Below, one piece after another: positions 22,119 to 31,200 of a stretch of 38,104 bases of DNA. A program made the translations under genes and the position numbers. The stretch spans positions 1-38,104 of the forward strand of contig JADHXD010000036.1 of assembly GCA_016783145.1 (NCBI GenBank). Reading direction: 5' to 3'. Source of the stretch: Anaerolineae bacterium. Lineage in GTDB: Bacteria; Chloroflexota; Anaerolineae; JAFGEY01. The notes below the pieces were generated by a model. The model saw only the letters and a list, made by a program, of their open reading frames with translations. It ran no database searches and was not told the DNA's origin. The first letter of the stretch is position 1; every line of letters starts with the position of its first letter.

Positions 22119-25100
22119 ATGTCCCGATTGGCGCTCTATCTACTTGGCCCCCCTCGACTCGAGTTGGACGGCGAGCCGGTGCATCTCCCCCGCCGCAAAG
22201 CGCTCGCCCTTCTCGCCTACCTGGCAGTCACAGGGCGCAGTCACAGCCGCGACTCGCTGGCGGCGCTGTTCTGGCCGAGATTCGATCAGCGCAGCGCCCG
22301 AGCCGAGCTGCGCCGCATCCTCTCGGTGATCAACGGAGCCCTGGGCAAGGGGTGGTTGACCGTCGACCGGGAGACCGCGGCATTGAACCCAGATGCCGAC
22401 GTTTGGCTGGACGTCCATCGCTTTCGAGACCTGCGGGCAGCGGCCGACACGGGCGAACACCCTCCAGCGGAGGGCTGCCTGTCCCTCCTGGAGCAAGCCC
22501 TGGAACTGTACGGCGAGGGCTTTGTGGCCGGGTTCGCCCTCCGCGACAGCGCCCCCTTTGAGCATTGGTCCCTTCAAATGCGGGAACAGCTCGAACGCCA
22601 GGGCCTGGCCGCGCTTGAGCGCCTGGCCGCACAGTGCGAGGAACGGGGCGAGATCAGGCGCGCGCTCGCCTGTACCCGGCGGCTCGTCGAGCGGGCTCCC
22701 TGGCAGGAGAAGGCCCACCGCTCCCTGATGCGCCTCCTGGCCTTGAATGGGGAGCGCTCCGCCGCCCTGGCCCAGTACGAGACCTGCTGCCGCACGCTCA
22801 AGGAGGAGTTGGACGTCGAGCCGGCGGAAGAGACGACGCAGCTTTACCGGCGCATCCGGGATGGATATCCCGACCCGTCTGCGTACGGTTCTCCCACCCC
22901 GCCCCGCCGGCCATCGAACCTGCCCGCCCAACTGACCCCCTTTGTCGGGCGCGAGTACCTGCTCGCGCAGATCGGGGATCGCCTTCGTGACCCCGCCTGC
23001 CGGCTGCTGACCCTCGTCGGCCCAGGAGGCAGCGGCAAGACGCGGCTGGCCCTGGAGGCGGCGGCCCGAGAGATCGACTGCTACCCACACGGCGTGTTCT
23101 TTGTCCCCCTGGCCCCTCTGCGCGCCGTCGAGTCGATCGTGCCCACGGTCGCCCAGGCCCTCGGGTTCACCTTTTTCAGCCAGGGAGAGCCAAAGGCGCA
23201 GCTCCTCGACTATTTGCGCGGCAAGTGCCCGCTCCTGGTGCTGCACAACTTTGAGCACCTGGTCGAGGGGGCAGGCCTGGCGACGGACATCCTTCAGGCC
23301 GCGCCGGAGGTTAAAGCCCTGGTCTCCTCGCGGGTCGGGCTGCACGTGCAGGGCGAGCACCGCTTCCCCGTCGAGGGGATGGCGTACCCCGATCAGACAT
23401 CGGAGGTCTGGCAGACCTCCGATGTCTTGGGCCACTACGGCGCCCTCAAGCTGTTCCTGGAAAGCGCGCGGCGTGCACAGCCGGGGTTCGCACTCACGGC
23501 AGACAACCTGGCAGACGTGGCCCGCATCTGCGGCCTGGTGGAGGGCATGCCCCTGGGCATCCTGCTGGCCGCGGTCTGGGTCGCGCTGTTCACCCCCGCT
23601 CGAGATCGGCGCCGATCTCGCGCGGGGCCTCGACTTTTTGGAGACAGACCTGCGCGATGCACCGGAGCGGCAGCGCAGCCTGCGCGCCGCGTTCGACCAC
23701 TCCTGGAACCTGCTCAACAAGCCCGAGCGGGAGACCTTTGCCGCCCTGTCCGTGTTCCATGGCAGCTTTACCCGCCAGGCAGCGCAGCAAGTGGCCGGCG
23801 CGTCGCCCCGCGAGCTGATGGCCCTGGTCGACAAGTCGCTCCTCCACCGCTTGGCAGAGGGACGGTACGAGGTGCACGAACTGCTACGCCAGTACGCGGC
23901 GGAACAGCTCGCCGCGTCGCCGGATGGGGAGCCGGCGGCCCGCGACCGGCACAGCGTCCACTATGCCGCCGCGCTAGAGAGGTGGGCCGCGGACCTGAAA
24001 GGTCCCCGGCAGCAGGAGGCGCTGGCAGAGATCGAGGACGAGATCGAGGACGCGCGCGCGGCCTGGGGGTGGGCGGTAGAACGGGGACAAGTGGACCAGC
24101 TGGACCAGGCGATGGAGGGCCTGGGCCTGTTCTACGACTGGCACACACGTTACGAGGAAGGGGAGACGGCTTTTCATGCCGCGGCGGAGGCGATGGCGAC
24201 CGCCAAAGAAGCACTGCCGGCAACGCCTGTCGAGAAGCTGCGAACGTGGGTCAACACGCTGTCGTGGCAGGGCCTGTTTGCCTTCCGGTGGGGACATGCC
24301 GATCAGGCCCGGGAGTGCCTGGGGCAGGGAATGGATCTCCTGGACCGTCCCCCCCTGGCCGATCGGGATGCGCGCCGGGAGAGGGCGTACCTCCTTGGGG
24401 TGATGGGCGACGTCGAAAACTGGTCGGGCGATCGCCGGGAGGCCAGGGAGCTGTACGCACAGAGCATGGCGCTGTACCGAGCGCTTGGCGACCGCTGGGG
24501 GCTGGCTCATGCCCTGAATCGTATGGCACGGGCCAGCCAGGGCCAGGGCGCTTTTGACCAGGCCAGGCAGTTTGCCCAGGAAGCCCTGTCCCTCCACCGC
24601 GCGCTGGGCGCCCCAAGGGGGATCGCTTGTTCGCTCGGGGAATTGGGTTGGAGTCTGCAGTTCATGGGATCCTTTGAGGAGGCCGCGCGTCTGGAGCGAG
24701 AGAGCATTGCCCTCGCACGTGGGACGGACGACCGGTCTGCGCTCGCGTACGGACTCGAAAGTTTGGCAGGGACACTCGGGTGGCAGGGCGCGCTTGCCGA
24801 GAGCCTCTCGGTGCGCGAGGAATGCCTGGCGCTTTGGGACGACTTGGGAGATACCCACGAGCGGGCTCACATCAACGGGGAGCTGGGCCTAGCGAAGGCA
24901 TCGCTGGGTCACTACAAAGACGGGCGCCGCCACATCGAGCAAGGGCTTGCCCTCGCCCGGGAGATAGACGACAGGTATGGGATCGGCGCGAACCTTTTGT
25001 GGCTGGGTCTCGTGACGCTCGCCAAGGAGAGGTATGTCGAGGCACAGCAGCACCTGCAAGAGAGTGTCGCCGTTTTCCGGGCCTATGGGGATAGGAGTGC

Positions 25101-25482
25101 AATTATCTGTCCTCTCGCCGCCTTGGGAGGCGCGGAGGGCAGGTTGGGCCAGCTCACCGAAGCCCGAGAGCACCTCTGCGAGGCGCTTCGCATGGCTGCC
25201 GAGATCCGCGCCCAGCTCGCGATACAAGGGGCACCTCCCTTTGCCGCCCTTCTGCTGGCCGACCGGGGCGAGGTGGAGCGAGCGGTGGAGGTCTATGCCC
25301 TGGCCTCGCGCTTCCCCTGTATTGCCAACACCCGCCTGTGGGAGGACATTGCGGGCAAGCACATCGCGGCCGTCGCGGCAACCTTGCCGGCCGCCGTGGT
25401 CGCCGCGGCGCAGGAGCGCGGCCAGGCGCGGGATCTGTGGGCCACGGTCGAGGAGCTGCTGGCCGAGTGGGAGAAAACCTAG
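22119..25482 (+). pseudogene. BTAD-STAND-TPR regulator 1, frameshifted
   Basis: With one base removed at about 23600 this reads as 1120 residues. It has a SARP-like winged-helix head (1-95, LYLLGPPRLELDGEPVHLPR), BTAD helices (about 95-245, ending LKEELDVEPAEET), a STAND ATPase starting FVGREYLL near 273 with Walker A GPGGSGKTRLALE near 303, and TPRs from about 650 to the end. Compared with its paralogue at 28250, an extra T sits in CCCGCTCGAG against CCCGCCGAG, shifting the frame after VALFTPA. The Walker B segment reads LLVLHNFEHL where the paralogue has LLVLDNFEHL, so the key aspartate is His. Both changes suggest loss of function, though the indel could be a sequence error. Family members are AfsR/MalT-like transcription regulators. 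There is no cyclase domain, unlike regulator 2. Confidence 0.85.
23395..23427. repeat. intragenic 33-bp palindrome in regulator 1
   Basis: AGACATCGGAGGTCT (23395-23409), a GGC loop, and AGACCTCCGATGTCT (23413-23427) form perfect 15-base arms. It encodes QTSEVWQTSDVL in frame between the ATPase core and the following helical part. The counterpart in regulator 2 is at 30087-30119. Confidence 0.85.
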
Positions 25483-25554
25483 TTCTGGCCGGGTGGGAAA
25501 AGCAGAACACCGGCCGCCGATCGCAGATCATCCGCCGCAGCCGGCGCCCGGTCG

Positions 25555-25899
25555 TCAAATCAAAGGGATACCTTCGGTGTGGACGGCGCGGTAGAAGAGG
25601 GTATTGGCTTGCGCCATCCGCTCCCAGGCCGACGGAGGAATGACGCGGGGACTGAGCAGCACATCGAATGCCAGCGACATCTCGGCAGCCAGCCAGAGGA
25701 TGGCGTGTTTGAGCGCATAGTCCGGGCGTTTGACCAGCACCAGGATATCCAAATCAGAATCCGCGCCGGCATCGCCCCGCGCCTGAGAGCCAAACAGCCG
25801 CACATCCACGATATCGGCGCCAAATTCGGTCAGCAGCCGCTGCACAAAGGTCTCGATCGCCTGTCGCTCATTTTCAACCAGATCAGTCAAGCGTCTCAC
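25555..25899 (-). CDS. minimal nucleotidyltransferase (MNT), HEPN partner
   Basis: A protein of 114 residues from GTG 25899. The nucleotidyltransferase signature is Gly37-Ser38 in RLFGSQARGDAG followed by Asp49 and Asp51 in DSDLDILVLV. This is the GSx10DxD pattern of MNT-domain proteins. In HEPN-MNT pairs the MNT protein is the antitoxin and adds AMP to the HEPN RNase. The start overlaps the HEPN 3' end by 17 bases, so the two are translationally coupled from the promoter at 26314-26342. It is convergent with regulator 1. Confidence 0.9.
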   Translation of the reverse strand: MRRLTDLVENERQAIETFVQRLLTEFGADIVDVRLFGSQARGDAGADSDLDILVLVKRPDYALKHAILWLAAEMSLAFDVLLSPRVIPPSAWERMAQANTLFYRAVHTEGIPLI

Positions 25900-26296
25900 T
25901 CTGACAACCTATCTCGTCCAGATACTTTTCTATTCGTTGAACAAAACGACGCGCCTGTGAGATCGCCACTTGAGCCATATCGGCATCGACCGGGATTTCG
26001 ACGGCATAGTCAGCATCTTCGCGGACGACCAGTGTTTCGCCATAGATGTTGCTGTACTCGGCCTCGATCAGACCAGGCTTGACCAAGTGCTCACGGAAGG
26101 CGCTGATCACGCCCGAGTGTCTGCGCCGCTCCAGCCCTTTGGTCAACAAAGCAGCGTTGGCAGAGTAAAAGATGGCATAGTAGGCGCGGTTGACGGTTGC
26201 ACGCCAGTCGCCAGCATCCAGGTCCACCTGTGCAGTAGCGAGGGCCTGTTCGGCCAGGGCCATCCATTGCTTGATCGGTGAAACTTGATCCCTCAT
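25883..26296 (-). CDS. HEPN-domain protein, toxin of HEPN-MNT pair
   Basis: A protein of 137 residues, ATG 26296 with GGAG seven bases upstream. The HEPN helices are visible: WMALAEQALATAQVDLDAGD, then WRATVNRAYYAIFYSANAAL, then RRRHSGVISAFREHLVKPG. The late VVREDADYAV segment matches the common PF05168 type. A canonical RX4-6H nuclease motif is not evident to me, so activity is uncertain. The pair is a complete HEPN-MNT TA module transcribed against the flanking regulators. Confidence 0.88.
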   Translation of the reverse strand: MRDQVSPIKQWMALAEQALATAQVDLDAGDWRATVNRAYYAIFYSANAALLTKGLERRRHSGVISAFREHLVKPGLIEAEYSNIYGETLVVREDADYAVEIPVDADMAQVAISQARRFVQRIEKYLDEIGCQSETLD

Positions 26297-26313
26297 TACG
26301 CCGCTCCAAAGGC

Positions 26314-26342
26314 AGTATACCGCGCACGGTGGGCAATGTCAA
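26314..26342 (-). promoter_or_regulatory. promoter of HEPN-MNT
   Basis: Minus-strand TTGACA (26342-26337) and TATACT (26319-26314) with a 17-base spacer give a near-consensus promoter 18 bases before the HEPN start codon. Confidence 0.8.
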
Positions 26343-26394
26343 GCGGTTCAACGAGACGAGAGCATGTTTGGCAGTGGCCTGATGTCACTGCCGT

Positions 26395-26446
26395 GCAGGA
26401 GCGCGATCGGGCGCGGGACCTGTGGGTTACGGTCGAGGAGATCTGA
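26395..26446 (+). pseudogene. orphan 3'-end scrap of a BTAD/STAND regulator
   Basis: The plus-strand frame reads QERDRARDLWVTVEEI followed by TGA, matching the ends of the two full regulators (AQERGQARDLWATVEELL and AQERGRARDLWTTIKELL). Nothing upstream or downstream continues the likeness. Between it and the HEPN promoter, and on to 26550, I see no other feature. Confidence 0.65.
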
Positions 26447-26550
26447 CCGAACTGCGAGAGGGGCGAACTGACGGCCGACCTCGGCCAGCTTGCAGATCAA
26501 AGGGCCGGGCGTTCTCCCCCTGACGTCGCGTGGACGCAGGGAGCAGAGAC

Positions 26551-26892
26551 CTATCGCAGAAGCACCCACACCTTCTGCAGCACCTCAGCGATCATCTCCC
26601 CCGGCAGAACGCACATCCGCTCCGCATCCCGTGCCCGCCAGTCCAGTCTCCTGACCTGATCGGCCAAGACCACGCCAGTCACGGGCAGTCCAGCGGGAAT
26701 TCGTACCTCAAAGGGATATCCTTTGACCTGGTTTGTGACCGGGCACAACAGCGCCAGCCCGACCCTGGCATTGTAGTCGCCCGGCGACAGCACGACGGCC
26801 GGACGACGCCCCGCCTGCTCGTGCCCAGCCTGAGGATTCAAGGTGATCCACACGACATCGCCGCGCTCGGGGACGTACCCGTCTCTCACCAC
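26551..26892 (-). CDS. mazF: MazF-like endoribonuclease toxin
   Basis: A protein of 113 residues, typical for MazF/PemK. It begins with GTG (26892 or 26889) overlapping the mazE stop. The family pattern is present: YVPERGDVVWITLNPQAGHEQAGRRPAVVLSP with the conserved RPAVVLS strand, LCPVTNQVKGYPFEV, and VLADQVRRLDWRARDAE. MazF cleaves single-stranded mRNA at short motifs and is held inactive by MazE. Gene order mazE-mazF with overlap is standard. Confidence 0.93.
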   Translation of the reverse strand: MVRDGYVPERGDVVWITLNPQAGHEQAGRRPAVVLSPGDYNARVGLALLCPVTNQVKGYPFEVRIPAGLPVTGVVLADQVRRLDWRARDAERMCVLPGEMIAEVLQKVWVLLR

Positions 26893-27128
26893 GCCTCACG
26901 CCCTACCGCCGGGCCCGTCTCGACCTCGCCGTGCAGATTGTCCTCGGTCACCTGGGCCAAAAGATCCGCGAGCCGTAACTCCGGCTCAACCCCAGGGGTG
27001 ATGACCAGTTTGCCATCCACGAGCGACAGCTCAACCAAGGAGTTGTCGTCTAGCCCCACTTCCGCAGCGAGAGGCTTGGGAATGCGCAGGGCCAGGCTGT
27101 TGCCCCACTTTTTGACGCGCGTTTTCAC
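26886..27128 (-). CDS. mazE: MazE-like antitoxin
   Basis: A protein of 80 residues from GTG 27128, with AAGGAGG six to seven bases upstream. It has an AbrB-type swapped-hairpin DNA-binding domain, VKTRVKKWGNSLALRIPKPL, then LVELSLVDGKLVITP and an acidic C-terminal tail that would occupy the toxin site. An upstream frame to 27200 runs through the promoter and is not coding. The stop overlaps the mazF start. Confidence 0.93.
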   Translation of the reverse strand: MKTRVKKWGNSLALRIPKPLAAEVGLDDNSLVELSLVDGKLVITPGVEPELRLADLLAQVTEDNLHGEVETGPAVGREAW

Positions 27129-27156
27129 TCCGCACCTCCTTTGCGTATCTACAAAA

Positions 27157-27185
27157 AAGATACCACGCTTTGGTCGGTTTGTCAA
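27157..27185 (-). promoter_or_regulatory. promoter of mazEF
   Basis: Minus-strand TTGACA (27185-27180) and TATCTT (27162-27157) are 17 bases apart. It is divergent from the promoter at 27228-27256, with 42 bases between them. Confidence 0.75.
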
Positions 27186-27227
27186 GTAGTTACGAGGCAA
27201 ATCCGGCGATCAGTCCCTAAAGGGCAC

Positions 27228-27256
27228 TTGTGCACGTGAACTGATCGGGATATAAT
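27228..27256 (+). promoter_or_regulatory. promoter of the PIN/partner locus B
   Basis: TTGTGC (27228-27233) and TATAAT (27251-27256) have a 17-base spacer. The PIN GTG follows 47 bases later, with GGAGAGAGAGG before it. Confidence 0.65.
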
Positions 27257-27303
27257 GGGAACTGAACGAGGCGATCCGCAATAGGGAATGGAGAGAGAGG
27301 CCA

Positions 27304-27747
27304 GTGCAGCGAGTGTACCTTGATGTGTGCTGTCTGAACCGGCCATTTGACGATCAGAGGCAGGCACGGATACGTCTCGAGGCATAGGCAGTTCTGATCA
27401 TCCTTGCGCAGTGTGAAGCCGGTCTCTGGGAGTGGATCGGCAGCGAAGTAGCCGAAATCGAGATCACTCGCACACCCGATCCAGAACGCAGGCACCGCGT
27501 GCAGTTGTTGGCCTCGCGCGCCCACCGTTCGGTCATCGTAGGGGACCGAGAAGTCGAACGGGCGCGACAGCTTGAGTCGTCGAGCTTTGGAGCATATGAC
27601 GCGTTGCATCTCGCTTGTGCTGAAAGCGCAGATGCGGATGTCTTTCTGACCACGGATGACAGGCTGCTGCGCAAGTCTATGACATCGAGCGAGCTACTGC
27701 GAGTCCGGGTTGAGAACCCCTTGATGTGGTTAAGGGAGGTGACTTGA
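27304..27747 (+). pseudogene. PIN-domain RNase toxin with in-frame amber codon (locus B)
   Basis: GTG 27304 to TGA 27747 is one frame of 147 codons interrupted only by TAG at 27385-27387 (codon 28). It opens VQRVYLDVCCLNRPFDDQ, with the first PIN acidic residue. After the stop it continues AVLIILAQCEAGLWEWIGSE, and the C-terminal half has FGAYDALHLACAESADADVF and LTTDDRLL with the later PIN aspartates. The TAG sits in an RIRLEA-x-AVL context where a GAG Glu would fit. Either the toxin is inactivated by a single G-to-T change or the codon is read through; inactivation is simpler. It lies one base from its partner gene. Confidence 0.85.
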
Positions 27748-27748
27748 C

Positions 27749-27976
27749 GTGGACGTGACGGCAATGACACAGGAAGAGATCCGCCTGGCGGGTCTGCGTG
27801 CCCTGTCCAGAGAGCTGGGAACGGTGGGATTGGTGCGCTTTTTGCAGCAGTTTGAGATAGGGCACGGGGACTATACGACGGAACGGCACGAGTGGCTCGA
27901 CGGGGACACGGTCCAAAGTGTCGTGAAGCAGATCAGGGAGCGGGGTGAAACGGTCAGCGATCGGTCTGACGACTGA
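27749..27976 (+). CDS. small partner/putative antitoxin of PIN locus B
   Basis: A protein of 75 residues from GTG 27749, with GGGAGGTG six bases upstream; ATG 27764 is the alternative. Recognisable blocks are EEIRLAGLRALSRELG, VGLVRFLQQFEIGHGDYT and ERHEWLDG. The homologue at 32540-32749 aligns along most of its length. Both follow a PIN gene directly, so this is probably the antitoxin. I know of similar small proteins next to PIN genes in other bacteria but cannot assign a named family. It is intact although its toxin carries an amber codon. The following gap 27977-28249 holds only the regulator 2 promoter and ribosome site. Confidence 0.75.
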   Translation: MDVTAMTQEEIRLAGLRALSRELGTVGLVRFLQQFEIGHGDYTTERHEWLDGDTVQSVVKQIRERGETVSDRSDD

Positions 27977-28176
27977 GCCAGATTTGGTGAACCGTACGGC
28001 AGCTTGTTGGTTAGGTCGTCTTTGTGCTGCCCGATGGCAGAACGGATGTCCTGCGGATAGGAACATCGGCTTCCTCCCTCTCCCGACCGTACCGGCTTGG
28101 GCTTTCTTGTCTGCCCCGAACATACCACGCGCGCGCATAGAGGATGGAGAGAGAGCGCGCACGACAGGCGAAAACG

Positions 28177-28185
28177 TGGTACAAT
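28177..28185 (+). promoter_or_regulatory. extended -10 promoter of regulator 2
   Basis: TGG immediately followed by TACAAT (28180-28185) is an extended -10 box, 64 bases before ATG 28250. No good -35 is seen. Confidence 0.4.
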
Positions 28186-28249
28186 AGACACGACATCACC
28201 GCCCCTTTCCACTCCTGGCCTACCCCCGCCTTTCGCAGGAGGACGAACG

Positions 28250-31200
28250 ATGGCTCGATTGGCGCTCTCGCTGCTCGGTCCCTTCGAGGTCACGCTGGAT
28301 GGGGTGCCCGTCACCGCCTTGGACTCGCTCAAAGCACGCGCGCTGTTGGCCTATCTGGCCGTCGAAGCCGGCCGCCCACACTCCCGCGACCTCCTTGCCA
28401 AGCTGCTCTGGCCCGGCTGGCCCGACCGTTCAGCGCGCACCAACCTACACAACGCCCTCGCTAACCTGCGCGAAGCGATCCGCGACCCCGAGGCCGCGCC
28501 CCCACACCTGTTGATCGCCCGTGAGACGATCCAGTTCGACCCCGACAGCGATTACTGGCTTGACGTCGCCACGTTCAGGGCGCTGCTGGAAGCCGAGCAT
28601 CCCGCCGCTCCCCGGATTGAGGATGCGCTGACCCTCTATCGGGGCCCCTTCCTGGAGGGCTTTTCCGTGGGCGACAGCGCCCCCTTTGAGCATTGGGCCC
28701 TTCAAGTGCGGGAACAGCTCAAACGCCAGGTCTTGGCCGCGCTGGAGCGCTTGGCCGCACAGCACAAGGAACAGGGCGAGATCGGGCGAGCACTCGTCCA
28801 TACCCGGCGGCAGGTCGAGCTGGCTCCCTGGCAGGAGAAGGCCCACCGCTCCCTGATACGCCTCCTGGCCCGGAACGGAGAGCGCTCCGCCGCCCTGACC
28901 CAGTTCGAGGCCTGCCGCCGCCTGCTCAAGGAGGAGTTGGACGTCGAGCCGGCGGAAGAGACGACGGAGCTCCACCGGCGCATCCGCGATGGCCTCGCGC
29001 AAGGCCCATCCCCGACCCCTCTGCAGGACACGGCTCCATTGGTACCTCCCACGGGCACGGTCACCTTTCTCTTTACGGACATCCAGGGCAGCACCCCGCT
29101 GTGGGAGCAAAAGCCCGCAGCGATGAAGGCCGCCGTCGCCCGGCACCACGTCCTCCTGCGCCAGGCGATCGAAGCGAACAGGGGGATCGTGTTCAAGGTC
29201 ATCGGTGACGAATTTCAGGCCGCTTTCGACCTCGCCCCACAGGCGCTCGCTGCTGCACTCGCCGCACAGCGCGCCCTGCAGGGGGAAACCTGGGGCGAGA
29301 CCGGACCCCTGCGGGTGCGCATGGGGCTGCACACCGGCCCGGCAGAGTGGACCGGCGAGGACTATGCGGTCAGCCACACCCTGAACCGGGCGGCGCGAGT
29401 GATGTCTGCCGGCCACGGGGGACAGATCCTGCTCTCCCAGGAAGCCGCCGACCTCGTCTCCCGCCAACTGTCGCCCGGGGTCTCTCTGAGAGACCTGGGA
29501 GAGCACCGCCTGAAGGGCCTGGCGCACCCCGAACTCCTCTACCAGGCCACAACGCCCGACCTGCCCCAGGACTACCCACCCCTAGCGACGGTGTCCCAGC
29601 ATCCCCATAACCTGCCCACCCAACTGACCTCCTTTGTCGGGCGCGAGGACCTGCTCACGCAGATCGGGGAGCGCCTCCGCGACCCCACCTGCCGCCTGCT
29701 GACCCTGGCCGGCCCCGGCGGCAGCGGCAAGACCCGTCTGGCCCTCGAGGCGGCGGCCATGGAGATCGACCGCTACCCCCACGGCGTGTTCTTTGTCCCC
29801 CTCGCTCCCCTGCGCTCCGTCGAGTCGATCGTGCCCACTGTCGCCCAGGCCCTCGAGTTCGCCTTTTACGGCCAGGGAGAGCCGAAAGCGCAGTTGCTCG
29901 ACTATTTGCGGGGCAAGCGCCTGCTCCTGGTGCTGGACAACTTTGAGCACCTGGTCGAAGGGGCGAGCATCACGACCGACATTCTCCAGGCCGCACCGGA
30001 GGTCGTGGTCCTGGTTACCTCGCGGGTCGGACTGCACGTGCAGGGCGAACACCGTTTTCCTGTCGAGGGGATGGCGTACCCCGATCAGACCTCGGAAGTC
30101 TGCCAGACTTCCGAGGTCTTGAGCCGCTGCAGCGCCGTCAAGCTCTTCCTGGAAAGCGCACGCCGGGCGCAGCCAGGGTTCGCGCTCACGGCGGACAACC
30201 TGGCGGGCGTGGCCCGCATCTGCGGCCTGGTGGAGGGCATGCCCCTGGGCATCCTCCTCGCCGCGGTCTGGGTCGCGCTGTTCACCCCCGCCGAGATCGG
30301 CGACGAGATCGCCCGCAACCTCGACTTTTTGGAGACAGACCTGCGCGATGCACCGGAGCGGCAGCGCAGCCTGCGCGCCGCGTTCGACCATTCGTGGAAC
30401 CTGCTCAACAAGCCCGAGCGGGAGACCTTTGCCGCGCTGTCCGTCTTTTGCGGCGGCTTTACCCGACAGGCGGCGCAGCAGGTGGCCGCCGCGTCGCCCC
30501 GCGAGCTGATGGCCCTGGCCGACAAGTCCCTTCTGCACCGCACGCCAGGGGGACGGTACGAGGTGCACGAGCTCTTGCGCCAGTACGCGGCGGAACAGCT
30601 CGCTGCGTCGCCGGATGGGGAGCGGGCGGCCCGCGACCGGCACAGCGTCCACTATGCCGCCGCGCTAGAGAGGTGGGCCGCGGACCTGAAAGGTCCCCGG
30701 CAGCAGGCGGCATTGAAGGAGATCGAGGCCGAGGTCGAGGACGCGCGCGCGGCCTGGGACTGGGCGGTAGAACAGGAACAACTGAACCGGCTGGACCAGG
30801 CGATGGAGGGCTTGGGCCTGTTTTACGACTGGCGCGCGCTACCAGGAGGGCGAGTCGGCCTTTCGTGCCGCGACCGAGGCGCTGGCGACGTCAGGGGAAG
30901 TGCTGCCGGCAACGCCTGTCGAGGCACTGCGGACGTGGATCAACGCGCTGTCGTGGCAGGGCCTCTTTGCCTTTCGGTGGGGACACGTCGATCGGGCCAG
31001 GGAGTGTCTGGGGCAGGGAATGGACCTCCTGGACCGTCCTCCCCTGGCCGATCGGGACGCGCGTTGGGAGAGGGCGTACCTCCTTGGGGTGATGGGCGAG
31101 GTCGAAAACTGGTCGGGCGATCGCCGGGAGGCCAGGGAGCTGTATGCACAGAGCATGGCGCTGTACCGGGCGCTTGGCGACCGCTGGGGGCTGGCTCATG

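Noticed and set aside
22140-23834. Open frame of 564 codons on the minus strand, with a counterpart over regulator 2 at 28445-29527
   Set aside because: Both are shadows of the regulator coding strand; their likeness to each other only reflects the paralogy of the genes opposite.
23101-24557. Programmed frameshifting in regulator 1 (the two frames overlap for long)
   Set aside because: The long overlap is due to GC-rich shadow coding. There is no slippery heptamer at 23600, and comparison with the paralogue shows a simple one-base insertion.
27385-27387. TAG read as pyrrolysine or another amino acid
   Set aside because: There is no pyl gene or special RNA structure in the window, and the neighbouring genes are decaying too, so a nonsense change is the simpler reading.
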